Assembly: GCA_023053545.1 (NCBI GenBank)
Contig: JAKZAN010000053.1
Span: 186,001 to 250,000, forward strand
Source: Lepidurus packardi
Lineage: Eukaryota > Arthropoda > Branchiopoda > Notostraca > Triopsidae
DNA length: 64,000 bases
Reading direction: 5' to 3'
Shown: one piece after another, positions 17,499-26,564 of the stretch
How positions within the stretch are numbered: the first letter of the stretch is position 1
Layout: every line of letters begins with the position of its first letter
Translations under genes and position numbers: made by a program
The notes under the pieces: generated by a model
The model's database searches: none
Told to the model about the DNA's origin: nothing
Seen by the model: the letters and a program-made list of their open reading frames with translations, nothing else

Positions 17499-18560
17499 CT
17501 ACTTTTTATAATCCTCAAAAGCTTCTATAATATCCTGATTTTCGCATTGTTGGTCTAGCGTAACGTTGCCAATTCCGTTTAACAGCACGAAGAGAACATT
17601 TCCATATTCATTCTTTTTATCGTGCTTTAGGAGCGAAAGTATCGAGGTAACGTCATTATCATCAAAAAGTATACATTCAAAAGTAGATTTTATTATTTTT
17701 TTAATTGAAGCATATTCGATTTCAGTTATCAGTTGTTTGCGTAACGATAAAAATCCTTCTAAAATCAGTCCAGCAGCAACCGCCTCGCCGTGCAATATGG
17801 GTTTGTCGCTTTCCAAAAAATGACTTTCTATGGCATGTCCCAGCGTATGTCCGAAATTTAATGCTTTCCTGATCCCTTTTTCATGTGGGTCTTGCATGAC
17901 GATTTTACTTTTGACTTGGATCGATTTGTAAATTAAAGCATCTAAAGCTGAAGCATCTAGTTGGCTCAAATCACTAAATTCTGCCCAATCCTCGGGGCTT
18001 GCAATCAAAGCATGCTTTAGCATTTCCGCCAATCCTGCTCGCATTTGCTTCGCCGGAAGTGTTTCTAGATAGGCGCTGTCAATTAAGATCATTTCAGGGC
18101 GCGTTATGGTGCCGATTTGATTTTTTAAAACACCCAAATCAACACCGTTCTTGCCGCCAATTGAGGCATCAACCATTCCCAGTAGGGTAGTGGGAATATT
18201 AACAAATGCAATGCCGCGCTTATATGTAGCGGCGACAAATCCGCCCAAATCGGTTATCACGCCGCCACCGAGGTTAATAATCAAACTTTTTCGGTCGGCT
18301 CCAAGGTCGTTCAAAATCTGCCACAGCTCAACGCAAGTGTCAATTGTTTTTAGACTTTCTCCAGATTCAATTTCAACGATTTCAATTCGGGTTTCGGTTG
18401 AAAGCTGTCCGAGGAAATTTGGTGCACAATACTCATTTGTATTGGAATCAACAAGCAAAAATAACACAGAATACTTTTGATTTTGAAGCAAGTGGTGAAG
18501 TGCAGCGTAGCCATGTTCTTGAAAATAAATGGAATGGCCATCGGATGGGATTTCCTTCAT
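17499..18560 (-). CDS. aroB: 3-dehydroquinate synthase
   Basis: This is the second shikimate-pathway step, converting DAHP to 3-dehydroquinate with NAD and a divalent metal. I start at ATG 18560 (MKEIPSDGHSIYF), giving 353 residues, the normal length; the longer frame to 18749 runs into the promoter region of the divergent proline dehydrogenase gene. Motifs: NAD loop NLGGGVITDLGGFVAATYKRG, IPTTLLGMVDASIGGKNG, metal ligands in LNFGHTLGHAIE and HGEAVAAG. It appears to be transcribed alone. Confidence 0.95.
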   Translation of the reverse strand: MKEIPSDGHSIYFQEHGYAALHHLLQNQKYSVLFLLVDSNTNEYCAPNFLGQLSTETRIEIVEIESGESLKTIDTCVELWQILNDLGADRKSLIINLGGGVITDLGGFVAATYKRGIAFVNIPTTLLGMVDASIGGKNGVDLGVLKNQIGTITRPEMILIDSAYLETLPAKQMRAGLAEMLKHALIASPEDWAEFSDLSQLDASALDALIYKSIQVKSKIVMQDPHEKGIRKALNFGHTLGHAIESHFLESDKPILHGEAVAAGLILEGFLSLRKQLITEIEYASIKKIIKSTFECILFDDNDVTSILSLLKHDKKNEYGNVLFVLLNGIGNVTLDQQCENQDIIEAFEDYKK

Positions 18561-18681
18561 GAAATATAATTTGATTACTGCAAAATAAAGCAAAAATCCC
18601 GCACGAACGGATACATTTACGAATTCGATTTTGCTATCAGTTTTATTTTGCCAAAATGACTTCTTAAACATTGTTTTTTGA

Positions 18682-18689
18682 TATTTTTG
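18682..18689 (+). promoter_or_regulatory. Putative -7 promoter box of the proline dehydrogenase gene
   Basis: TATTTTTG matches TAnnTTTG, 34 nt before the ATG at 18723; no TTG at the usual -33 spacing. Confidence 0.45.
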
Positions 18690-18722
18690 CACTTCCGCAA
18701 TTAACGTTACAGTAAAATCAAT

Positions 18723-19892
18723 ATGAACACAATATTCAATAATACACAAGTTGCATTTTCAATGAAAAACGATCGTGAGTTAGATCGGGCTTACTGGCTT
18801 TTCAAAATGATTCAAAATCGTAATCTTGTAAAAATTGGAACATCATTAACCCATTTTGCTTTAAACATGCATTTGCCTGTTGAGGGTTTAATTCGCGCTA
18901 CGGTGTTTGATCATTTTTGTGGCGGCACCACAGAGAATGACTGCTTGCCTGTAATCGCTAAAATGTATAAATCGGGTGTGTCTAGCGTGTTAGATTATTC
19001 TGTAGAAGGAAAAGAAGATGAAGCGCATTTTGATGATGCGTTAAACATCACACTAAAAATTATCGATTTTGCAAAAGAGCGAAAAGCAATCCCATTTGCC
19101 GTTTTTAAACCAACTGGTTTTGGCCGATTTGAGCTGTATGAAAAGTTAGGTGAAGGAAAGTCCCTTTCGGAAACCGAACAAGCAGAGTGGAATCGGATCG
19201 TGGCCAGATTTGACGTTGTTTGCAAGAAAGCATTTGAGCAAAATGTCATGGTTTTAATTGACGGCGAAGAAAGTTGGATGCAAGACGCAGCAGACAATCT
19301 AGTAATGGAAATGATGCGCAAGTATAACAAAGACAGCGCAATCGTATTCAATACCTTGCAAATGTACCGCCACGACCGTTTGGATTATCTTAAGAAATTA
19401 CACGAACAAGCAAATGCCGAAGGATTCTACATCGGTATGAAATTGGTTCGCGGTGCTTATATGGAGAAAGAACACAAACGTGCAGCGGAAAAAGGTTATC
19501 CAACGCCAATTTGTGCCACTAAAGAAGCAACCGATTTAAATTATGACGCTGCTGTTTTATACATGATGCAAAACATCGACAAGATGGCTATTTTCGCAGG
19601 AACGCACAATGAAGAAAGTTCTTATCAGTTGATGCGCATGATGTCTGAAAACAATATCGCCCCGAACGACAACCGCATTTGGTTCGGACAATTGTTTGGA
19701 ATGAGCGATAACATCAGCTTTAATTTGGCGAAAGCCGGATACAACGTCGCGAAATACTTGCCTTTTGGACCGGTTCGCGAGGTTATGCCTTACTTAATTA
19801 GACGTGCCGAAGAAAATACTTCTGTTGAAGGCCAAACAAGTCGTGAATTAACTTTGATTGCAACCGAACGAAACCGCCGAAAACAAGCTTAA
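18723..19892 (+). CDS. Proline dehydrogenase (monofunctional, FAD)
   Basis: The enzyme oxidises proline to pyrroline-5-carboxylate, feeding electrons to quinones. The 389-residue product is a TIM-barrel protein with KLVRGAYMEKE at about residues 240-250, the NDNRIWFGQLFGMSD stretch and the C-terminal FGPVREVMPYLIRRAEEN motif typical of PutA/PRODH. It is the single-domain form; the P5C dehydrogenase must be encoded elsewhere. It is divergent from aroB and overlaps the convergent ABC-transporter gene by 4 nt at the stop codons. Confidence 0.94.
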   Translation: MNTIFNNTQVAFSMKNDRELDRAYWLFKMIQNRNLVKIGTSLTHFALNMHLPVEGLIRATVFDHFCGGTTENDCLPVIAKMYKSGVSSVLDYSVEGKEDEAHFDDALNITLKIIDFAKERKAIPFAVFKPTGFGRFELYEKLGEGKSLSETEQAEWNRIVARFDVVCKKAFEQNVMVLIDGEESWMQDAADNLVMEMMRKYNKDSAIVFNTLQMYRHDRLDYLKKLHEQANAEGFYIGMKLVRGAYMEKEHKRAAEKGYPTPICATKEATDLNYDAAVLYMMQNIDKMAIFAGTHNEESSYQLMRMMSENNIAPNDNRIWFGQLFGMSDNISFNLAKAGYNVAKYLPFGPVREVMPYLIRRAEENTSVEGQTSRELTLIATERNRRKQA

Positions 19893-21670
19893 TTATCGGC
19901 GAATTGAAGCGTACTTAAGTTGCGGTACATGCCTTCTTCTATCGCCAAAAGTTCAGTGTGTGTGCCTTCTTCAATCACCGTTCCTTTGTCGATTACCAAT
20001 ATTTTATCCGCTGTGCGAATGGTTGATAATCGGTGTGCGATTATGATACTGGTTCTGCCTTGCATTAAAGTTTCAAGCGCTTCCTGTACTAATTTTTCAC
20101 TTTCGCTATCCAAAGAAGACGTGGCTTCATCCAAAATCAGAATGGCTGGATTTTTTAGCAAAGCCCGAGCAATTGCAATCCGCTGGCGCTGACCACCTGA
20201 AAGTTTAATACCGCGTTCGCCCACTAAAGTGTCAAACTGCTCCGGGAATCCGTTTATAAAATCTAAAGCGTTGGCTTGTTTCGCTGCGCGCTCAATTTCA
20301 TCTTGTGTGGCGTTCGGTTTTCCATAGGCAATGTTTTCCCGAATGCTGCCGCCAAAAAGGATGACATCTTGTGGCACAATGCTCATGTTGCCGCGAAGTT
20401 GCTCTAAATCATATTCAGAAATGCTTTTGCCATCTATTAAAATTTTGCCGCCTTCAATATCATAAAAACGGAGCAGGAGCGAAGCAATAGTTGATTTTCC
20501 GACACCACTTGGTCCAACTAAAGCTACCTTCTGACCAAAATCAGCTGAAAAGCTCACGTCTTTTAAAACTTTTATTTCTTTTCTTGAAGGATAACTGAAC
20601 GCAACATTTTGAAAGGTAACTTCACCTTTGATTCTATGAACCACGCCAATTTCAGAATTTATTGCTTCGGGCTTTTCGTCAAGTAATTCAAAAACGCGCT
20701 CTGTTGCACCGATTGCTTTTTGAATTTGGGCGTATAATTCGGCTATGCCGCCAAACGAAGCGCCAACAAATGTCGAATATAATACGAAAGAAATCAGCTG
20801 TCCAACGCTCATTTCACCATTAATGCTCAAGGTTACACCATACCAAACAACAGCTACGATGGCACCAAATAAACAGAAAATAATAAACGATGCAAAATAC
20901 CCCCGATATGTTCCGCCCTTAATGGCAATTTTGACAATCTCTTGGATTTTTCCTTTGTATCGGGCAATTTCGTACCATTCATTGGCGAAAGCCTTAACAT
21001 TAGTGATTCCTTGTAAAGTTTCTTCCACAATCACCTGACTTTCAGCCACGCGATCTTGTACGTTTTTTGAGTATTTCCTGATGAAACGTCCAAAAACAAC
21101 GGCAGCAACTACAACCAATGGCACAACAGACAACATCATCAAGGTTAACTTGAAACTTTCACTCGCTAGCAAAATGACTCCGCCAATGATTAAAATAAAT
21201 TGTCTTAAAAATTCAGCAATCGTCGAGGTTAATGTATCTTGAATCTGGACAATATCAGCACTAATCCGGCTGTTGAGTTCGCCCACACGCTTTTGCGAAA
21301 AGAAAGACATTGGCAATTTTACCAAGTTTCCGTAAAGCGCTAAACGAAGATTTGCCAGCGTATGTTCTGTGAAATTCACAAAAAGTGATAGCCTGAAAAA
21401 CGAGAAAAACGACTGAAAAAGCAAAATGCCAACCAGTCCCAAAGCGATGTAATTTGCCTCAGAATTGTCCTTGTTTCTCACGCAATCGATAAGCATACCC
21501 ATCAGCTTCGGAAAGGCCAAAGCCGTACCGCCGGTGAGCAGAAGGAATACCAAACCAACAAAAAATTTCCACTGGTGGTTTCCAGCAAAACGGAATATCA
21601 ATAGTGCTTTGCTTAAGGATGAAGCGTTAATTTTCGCTTTCGGCAAGTCATTTTCTTTGAAACGGGCCAT
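19889..21670 (-). CDS. ABC exporter, permease fused to ATPase (MsbA/lipid-flippase-like)
   Basis: The half-transporter has 593 residues: six membrane segments in the first 330 residues, then a nucleotide-binding domain with Walker A GPSGVGKST, signature LSGGQRQRIAIARAL and Walker B ILILDEATSSLDSES. It should work as a homodimer in the inner membrane. MsbA-type lipid export or multidrug efflux are both possible; sequence alone does not decide. Its stop codon overlaps the proline dehydrogenase stop tail to tail (TTAA, 19889-19892), and no separate terminator hairpin is visible there. Confidence 0.88.
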   Translation of the reverse strand: MARFKENDLPKAKINASSLSKALLIFRFAGNHQWKFFVGLVFLLLTGGTALAFPKLMGMLIDCVRNKDNSEANYIALGLVGILLFQSFFSFFRLSLFVNFTEHTLANLRLALYGNLVKLPMSFFSQKRVGELNSRISADIVQIQDTLTSTIAEFLRQFILIIGGVILLASESFKLTLMMLSVVPLVVVAAVVFGRFIRKYSKNVQDRVAESQVIVEETLQGITNVKAFANEWYEIARYKGKIQEIVKIAIKGGTYRGYFASFIIFCLFGAIVAVVWYGVTLSINGEMSVGQLISFVLYSTFVGASFGGIAELYAQIQKAIGATERVFELLDEKPEAINSEIGVVHRIKGEVTFQNVAFSYPSRKEIKVLKDVSFSADFGQKVALVGPSGVGKSTIASLLLRFYDIEGGKILIDGKSISEYDLEQLRGNMSIVPQDVILFGGSIRENIAYGKPNATQDEIERAAKQANALDFINGFPEQFDTLVGERGIKLSGGQRQRIAIARALLKNPAILILDEATSSLDSESEKLVQEALETLMQGRTSIIIAHRLSTIRTADKILVIDKGTVIEEGTHTELLAIEEGMYRNLSTLQFADN

Positions 21671-21753
21671 GTAATAGTTTTAGCGCGCAAAAGTACGAAA
21701 GTTTAAGTTGGATACTCAACTGCTAATACTATTACAACCAAATTAACATTCGT

Positions 21754-23916
21754 TTAAACCAATATCAAACTTTCTGAAAAATAGTCTGCAAAAGCTTGCT
21801 GCAAATTTGGCATCAGGGAACCTTTTTCACTTGCCAAAGCACTGTTTTTAGGACGCTTGGCTTCATACGAAACATCGCAACTTCTAATCAATTCCGTGTT
21901 TAGACCAGCAGCCGTTGCTGCCATTTTTGCAAAATCATACCAGGTTACGGCTTCGCCATTGCTCAAATGCCAAATGCCAGATTCGTCATCAATCAATAAA
22001 TCCAATGCTGCGTTCACGAGATGCGGTACATAAGTGGGCGTTACAACTTGTTTGTCATCGGCATAAAATGGCTCATTTTTCGACAGCGATTCAAGTAAAC
22101 GATACACAAAATTATACGAGTCCCAAGGGCCAAAGAATGCGCTCGTCCTCACGATTAACGCATCAGGACACAGTTCAGTCACCATTTGCTCCGCTTGTGC
22201 TTTACTGTTGCCATATACATTGATCGGCTGAACTGCATCGGTTTCTAGATAGGATTCGAATTTTTCCCCATCAAAAACCAGATCGCTCGAGAATGTCAAC
22301 AAACGAATGTTGTGTTCTGCCGAAATTTTAGCCAACAATGCTGCACCATTCGTGTTTTCATCGAAGCACTGTGCTGAAGCTGTTTCGGCTTCGTCAACAC
22401 GCACAAATCCCGCTGCATTGATTATTGCCCATGGCTTGTGTTGGTGAATTGCGTTTTGAATATCGGATTCATTGCAAATATTTAGTTCTGATCGCGAAAG
22501 GATTACGAATGGCAAAGCACGCACACGGCACAAATAGGAAAATGCTTTTCCTAACGTCCCATTTTTACCAATGATTAGGATAGGTTGCGCACTCGTTGCC
22601 GTTGGCTTTTGCAACAACACTTTATCTTTTGTATGAAAAAATCGCGATGGACTTTTCCACCAGCCCATTTGATCTAGAATATGATGGTGATACTTGCCTT
22701 CTCGAACCAAATTCTGAATCATTTTCACCATTGCTGTTGGCCGCCTGTTGCCCGAACTAACGTCAAAAGTGCCGCGTTCATAATCGCCATTTGGTTGCGT
22801 GAGCAATGTATTCCAACCAAAAGCGCCCAGCACGCTCCACGCCGTAACCGACTCAATTTGCATTCCTTTGCTTTTTAAGTCGGTCGCAGATTGGTAAATT
22901 TCCCGAAACCATTTCATTTGTTCCTCGCGTGAGCAGTGCAAGTGCGCTTCTGTAACCGCGATTGGCAACCTGTATCGTTTCCACAATTCGCGCATCAAAA
23001 CCTTAAAACCATGTGGCCGCTCCATTTCCACACGCACAGCTTCCACGTCGGCATAGCGATGCACACCATTTCCACCTCGTGTTTGCTTTGGATATTTCCG
23101 AACGTTTTGGTCGATATACCGCTCAGAAGTCACATAATAATTAACTCCCATCAAATCAGGCGGACACGGATTTTCAACAAAAAATTGCAGCACTGAATCT
23201 TCAATACCAAGCCGCTTGAAATAGGCATACATTGGGTGCTTCGGCGTTAACCTGCCCAGCAGAATATCATAAGTCAAAAAGCGGCGCCGGTTTTCCATTC
23301 GCGCCTGATAGCGCAGCAATTTCGTGCTGTAGGTTTTTCCCAAATCTTCCGTTTGCACCAGTTTTGCGTGCGGGTTGACCTTCCGGATCGCTTCCATCGA
23401 CAAAACAACACCTTTAAGTTGGTTTAAAAGCATTTTCACAAAACTCACATCATTTTTTTCGTGAGGGAACCAAAGCCCATATAGGCCTGAAAATCTTGCG
23501 GTTGTGAGTGGCTCATTCACAGGAGTATAATGCGTAATCCACGGAAAAGCGGCAGCTACTTTGCCAGCATATTCGGCTAAAAGTTCTGGAAATCTCGGGT
23601 CTAGCATGTTTGTAAACGCTGGTCCAGAGCCGTGGTGCAACAGCCCAACAATAGGATTCATCCCCAACTCGCGAATTTTTTGGAGCTGTCCAGACGCCCA
23701 ACTAAAATCTGGTTCCATATTCAGGATTGGTTGGTGTTTCTCCCAAAGCACCGGATATCGCAATGCCTTAACCCCAAGTTCCGCAATAGCGTCCAAATCG
23801 TCTGGTCGGTTGTAGTGGCCACTGAATTCTAGTTGGTCCATATATTGATTTTGAATCCGGTTAATCGTACATTCTATTCCAGCCCAAATTTCAGGTCTTT
23901 GCAATGTGTCTTCCAT
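21754..23916 (-). CDS. Fusion of a family 1 glycoside hydrolase and an RmlD-like sugar-nucleotide reductase
   Basis: I start at ATG 23916 (MEDTLQRPEIWAGIECT), giving 720 residues. Residues 1 to about 425 are a GH1 (alpha/beta)8 barrel with acid/base Glu135 in TPVNEPL and probable nucleophile Glu323 in AVTEAH. Residues about 445-720 are an extended SDR domain of the dTDP-4-dehydrorhamnose reductase type: GKNGTLG at 450-456 binds NADP, and the YxxxK pair is in YGNSK. No frame break separates the halves. Both active sites look intact. The combined role, perhaps in surface glycan metabolism, is not known to me. It is a single gene; the reverse-oriented repeat copy 3 lies just upstream. Confidence 0.88.
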   Translation of the reverse strand: MEDTLQRPEIWAGIECTINRIQNQYMDQLEFSGHYNRPDDLDAIAELGVKALRYPVLWEKHQPILNMEPDFSWASGQLQKIRELGMNPIVGLLHHGSGPAFTNMLDPRFPELLAEYAGKVAAAFPWITHYTPVNEPLTTARFSGLYGLWFPHEKNDVSFVKMLLNQLKGVVLSMEAIRKVNPHAKLVQTEDLGKTYSTKLLRYQARMENRRRFLTYDILLGRLTPKHPMYAYFKRLGIEDSVLQFFVENPCPPDLMGVNYYVTSERYIDQNVRKYPKQTRGGNGVHRYADVEAVRVEMERPHGFKVLMRELWKRYRLPIAVTEAHLHCSREEQMKWFREIYQSATDLKSKGMQIESVTAWSVLGAFGWNTLLTQPNGDYERGTFDVSSGNRRPTAMVKMIQNLVREGKYHHHILDQMGWWKSPSRFFHTKDKVLLQKPTATSAQPILIIGKNGTLGKAFSYLCRVRALPFVILSRSELNICNESDIQNAIHQHKPWAIINAAGFVRVDEAETASAQCFDENTNGAALLAKISAEHNIRLLTFSSDLVFDGEKFESYLETDAVQPINVYGNSKAQAEQMVTELCPDALIVRTSAFFGPWDSYNFVYRLLESLSKNEPFYADDKQVVTPTYVPHLVNAALDLLIDDESGIWHLSNGEAVTWYDFAKMAATAAGLNTELIRSCDVSYEAKRPKNSALASEKGSLMPNLQQAFADYFSESLILV

Positions 23917-24047
23917 AATTTTTTTTTGTATCGTTTGGCAATACCTTGAAGTATTCAAAATTGGAAAAAACATCATACAAACCGCTTATAAAACTCGCAT
24001 GTTTGGTTGTATGATTTCAAGACGAGGCAAAAACCGATTCAGATTTT

Positions 24048-24160
24048 GGGGGTTGCGCGAGCGCCGGGCTGTTCATTACAATCTTTTGGGCAAGCGGCAG
24101 TTTTCAAAACATTCAAATTTCCAAATTGCCCAAAAGGATTTTCATTTCCATCCCTAACCC
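24048..24160 (-). repeat. Dispersed structured intergenic element, copy 3 (reverse orientation, subtype B)
   Basis: On the minus strand it reads GGGTTAGGGATGG...AAAATCC, then a perfect 10-bp inverted repeat (TTTTGGGCAA at 24135-24126 on that strand, TTGCCCAAAA at 24093-24084), then GATTGTAATGAACAGCCCGG and a GC-rich end GCGCTCGCGC. Copy 4 shares these ends but has different arms. It lies in the 397-base gap between the GH1-RmlD gene and ald, which otherwise shows nothing I can name. Confidence 0.8.
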
Positions 24161-24313
24161 AAATCGTGCTAGTGATGAACACAACAAAGCTTCAGATCAA
24201 CCAAAATGAAAAGCAAAGTAAACACTGTCCGTTATTGTAAAAAACCTTATTCAACTAAAAATTGGTTGCTTTCCTCAAATTTGCATACCTTAGACCGGTA
24301 ATTTATTGTAGCT

Positions 24314-25507
24314 ATGTCATTCACCCCTTTTACAAGAGAACAATTGCTTCCTCAGGAAGAAAAATTGGAAATTGGCCGCCATAAAAGCGAGCTGTTCATC
24401 GGAATTCCGAAAGAGACAAGTTATCAAGAACGCCGAATCTGCTTGACGCCAGACGCTGTTAATTCGCTAACTTCTCACGGCCATCGTGTCATGATCGAAG
24501 CAGGAGCGGGTTTGCTTGCCAGTTATACAGATAAGGAATATAGCGACGCAGGCGCAGAAGTCACCGCCGACACACAAAAAGTGCTGAGCTGCCCGATTAT
24601 TCTAAAGGTGGAACCGCTCACGATGAACGAAATCGAGATGGTGCATCCCAAAACTATCGTTTTGTCTGCAATCCAACTTAAAACAAGAAAAAAAGAATAT
24701 TTTGAAGCATTGTCGCGGAAAAAAATCACGGCGCTTGCTTTCGAATACATCAAAGACGATGACGGTTCATATCCAGCTGTAAAGTCGCTTAGCGAAATCG
24801 CAGGTACAGCATCTGTACTGATTGCAGCTGAGTTGATGATCAGCAACCAGTCCGGAAAAGGCTTGTTGTTTGGCAATATCACAGGCGTAGCGCCAACCGA
24901 AGTTGTCATTCTTGGCGCGGGTACTGTAGGCGAATATGCGGCGCGAACTGCGATTGGTCTGGGCGCAAGCGTGAAAGTATTCGACAATTCGATTACCAAA
25001 TTACGCCGGCTGCAAAACAATCTAAACCAATGTATTTTTACGTCGACAATCCAGCCGAAAGCATTGCTAAAAGCGCTTCGCCGTTGCGATGTTGCCATTG
25101 GGGCAATGCGCGGGGCGGAACGCTGCCCGGTTATAGTATCAGAAACGATGGTCGAGCACATGAAGCGCGGTGCTGTTATTGTGGATGTAAGCATCGATAC
25201 CGGTGGTTGTTTTGAAACCAGTGAAGTGACAACACATGAAAACCCAACATTCATTAAAAATGATGTAATTCATTATTGCGTGCCAAATATTCCGTCGAGA
25301 TACTCGAAAACAGCGTCGCTGTCGATTAGTAATATCATCACGCCATACCTAATTGGGATTGCGGAAGACGGCGGTATAGAAAGCGCGATTCGTTTGAACC
25401 CTGGATTAAAAGAAGGCGTCTATTTGTATCATGGCATTTTGACCAATAAGCCAATTGGCGATTGGTTTGGTATACCGGTGAGCGACATTAATTTAATTGT
25501 GTTTTAA
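24314..25507 (+). CDS. ald: Alanine dehydrogenase
   Basis: The predicted NAD-dependent enzyme interconverts L-alanine with pyruvate and ammonia. The 397-residue product has the AlaDH/PNT N-terminal domain (FIGIPKETSYQERRICLTPDAV at about residue 29), lysine and histidine active-site regions, and the Rossmann loop VILGAGTVGEYAA. The C-terminal NIPSRYSKTASLSISN matches AlaDH rather than transhydrogenase. An N-terminal extension of about 28 residues is typical of the flavobacterial form. It is followed 34 nt later by the DUF4258 gene, likely co-transcribed. Confidence 0.9.
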   Translation: MSFTPFTREQLLPQEEKLEIGRHKSELFIGIPKETSYQERRICLTPDAVNSLTSHGHRVMIEAGAGLLASYTDKEYSDAGAEVTADTQKVLSCPIILKVEPLTMNEIEMVHPKTIVLSAIQLKTRKKEYFEALSRKKITALAFEYIKDDDGSYPAVKSLSEIAGTASVLIAAELMISNQSGKGLLFGNITGVAPTEVVILGAGTVGEYAARTAIGLGASVKVFDNSITKLRRLQNNLNQCIFTSTIQPKALLKALRRCDVAIGAMRGAERCPVIVSETMVEHMKRGAVIVDVSIDTGGCFETSEVTTHENPTFIKNDVIHYCVPNIPSRYSKTASLSISNIITPYLIGIAEDGGIESAIRLNPGLKEGVYLYHGILTNKPIGDWFGIPVSDINLIVF

Positions 25508-25541
25508 AAATACAGCGCTTACCTTTGCAAAAAAATTAGTG

Positions 25542-25916
25542 ATGAGGTTTAGAAATCGTTTGGCATATTATTTATCGGGATTTGTACTGGGATTGTTTTT
25601 TGTGGCGATGGTTTGGAGTGGAAAAGACACCCGCTGCAATTATTTTCCGAACGCCCGTGTATTGAATAATTTGCGAACCAAGCCGTTTTATTATTCTGAA
25701 AATGCTTCGAAAGTACTTTCTGAATCATGGATTGACACTGTTGATGTCGTAAATACGCTAAAATACGGTGATGTTGATTTCGACCGAAGTAACAAAGCAG
25801 ATGCGAATGGCAAGTTGTATGTCATTGAAGGTAAGACATTAAAAAACGTACCGATTGTTCTGGAAGTTCTCAATTATGAGGAGAAAGCCGTTTTAAAAAA
25901 TATTATTAAACAATAA
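25542..25916 (+). CDS. DUF4258 domain protein, membrane anchored
   Basis: I start at ATG 25542 (MRFRNRLAYYLSG), giving 124 residues; the frame is open upstream only into the ald coding region. One membrane segment at about residues 8-26 is followed by a soluble domain with the DUF4258 pattern (RTKPFYYSENA...DGKLYVIEG...NVPIVLEVLNYEEKAVL). Orientation suggests a periplasmic domain. The function is unknown. In flavobacteria I recall this gene next to ald, tsaE and porX; here a tRNA and about 2.4 kb of accessory sequence intervene. Confidence 0.78.
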   Translation: MRFRNRLAYYLSGFVLGLFFVAMVWSGKDTRCNYFPNARVLNNLRTKPFYYSENASKVLSESWIDTVDVVNTLKYGDVDFDRSNKADANGKLYVIEGKTLKNVPIVLEVLNYEEKAVLKNIIKQ

Positions 25917-25927
25917 TTGCAGATTAG

Positions 25928-25958
25928 TTGCCAGATTTAAAATCTGTCGTTATATTTG
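25928..25958 (+). promoter_or_regulatory. Promoter of tRNA-Val
   Basis: TTG (25928-25930), 20 nt, TATATTTG (25951-25958) is an ideal match; the tRNA begins 15 nt further on. Confidence 0.8.
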
Positions 25959-25972
25959 CACACCTTCAAAAG

Positions 25973-26047
25973 GGGCGATTAGCTCAGTTGGTTCAGAGCA
26001 TCTGGTTTACACCCAGAGGGTCGGGGGTTCGAATCCCTCATCGCCCA
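25973..26047 (+). tRNA. tRNA-Val (anticodon TAC)
   Basis: The 75-base cloverleaf has acceptor arms GGGCGAT / ATCGCCC, D-arm GCTCAGTTGGTTCAGAGC, anticodon stem TCTGG / CCAGA around the 7-base loop TTTACAC (anticodon TAC), variable loop and T-arm GGGGGTTCGAATCCCTC. Discriminator base A; CCA is not encoded. It has its own promoter and terminator. Confidence 0.97.
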
Positions 26048-26052
26048 CAAAA

Positions 26053-26080
26053 AAACCGAAACTAAAGTTTCGGTTTTTTT
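26053..26080 (+). terminator. Terminator of tRNA-Val
   Basis: AAACCGAAAC (26053-26062) and GTTTCGGTTT (26067-26076) form a perfect 10-bp stem with a TAAA loop and trailing T. Confidence 0.92.
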
Positions 26081-26187
26081 TATGCGCAATTGGATGTAAA
26101 AATGCGTCATCTAAATTTCAAATGAGGGCAATCAACTTCAAAAAAGCGTTTTGACGCGGTCCTGCAATATGTCGATTTATTGCCAAT

Positions 26188-26376
26188 TTAATCTTTCTGA
26201 GGGATAACATCAACAATCATTTTTAGCGCTAGGTTTTTAGCACCAAATGAAAGCAGGGTTAGATGCTCGTTTTTCCAAGATTTTATATAAAATGCTTTTG
26301 GATTGTCTTCGCTTGTTTCAATGGTTGTTATTCTGTGCTTCAATGCTGTAGGAGCGCTTACAAATATAATGAATGT
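26188..26376 (-). pseudogene. Possible decayed C-terminal coding fragment
   Basis: On the minus strand a frame of 62 codons is open from after a TGA (26379-26377) to a TAA at 26190-26188 with protein-like composition (for example TTIETSEDNPKAFYIKSW and LLSFGAKNLALKMIVDVIP) but no usable start codon. It may be the remnant of a gene whose 5' part is lost. I recognise no family. Apart from this fragment, 26081-26397 holds nothing I can name. Confidence 0.3.
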
Positions 26377-26397
26377 TCAAGATTATATTGAAGTTGC

Positions 26398-26483
26398 GTT
26401 AGGGATGGGCAGGGAAATCCCCGCGAATTTATAAGCCGATTTTTATATTAATGTTCTCTCGCGGGATTGTACAGACAGCCCGC
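26398..26483 (+). repeat. Dispersed structured intergenic element, copy 4 (subtype B)
   Basis: It opens with GTTAGGGATGG and ends the left side with GGGAAATCC (26412-26420). The arms CCGCGA (26421-26426) and TCGCGG (26459-26464) pair perfectly, and the right side is GATTGTACAGACAGCCCGC. Left and right ends match copy 3, while the hairpin arms are unrelated in sequence. Confidence 0.75.
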
Positions 26484-26526
26484 AAAACGCCCAAATGAAA
26501 ATATTAGAAAAATTTTAAGATTCTTG

Positions 26527-26559
26527 TTGGTGTCAGTTCGTATTATGTTGCTACTTTTG
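26527..26559 (+). promoter_or_regulatory. Promoter of the tandem small-peptide region upstream of the EamA gene
   Basis: TTG (26527-26529), 22 nt, TACTTTTG (26552-26559). The first small ORF starts at 26565, only 5 nt after the box, so its transcript would be leaderless or nearly so. Confidence 0.65.
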
Positions 26560-26564
26560 TGCCA

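Noticed and set aside
24523-25254. 243-codon reverse ORF inside ald
   Set aside because: Fully antisense to conserved alanine dehydrogenase motifs.
26398-26483. Dispersed repeats considered as insertion sequence ends or a MITE
   Set aside because: No target-site duplications are evident, the ends are not inverted copies of each other and no transposase is in the window; a structured element explains them better.
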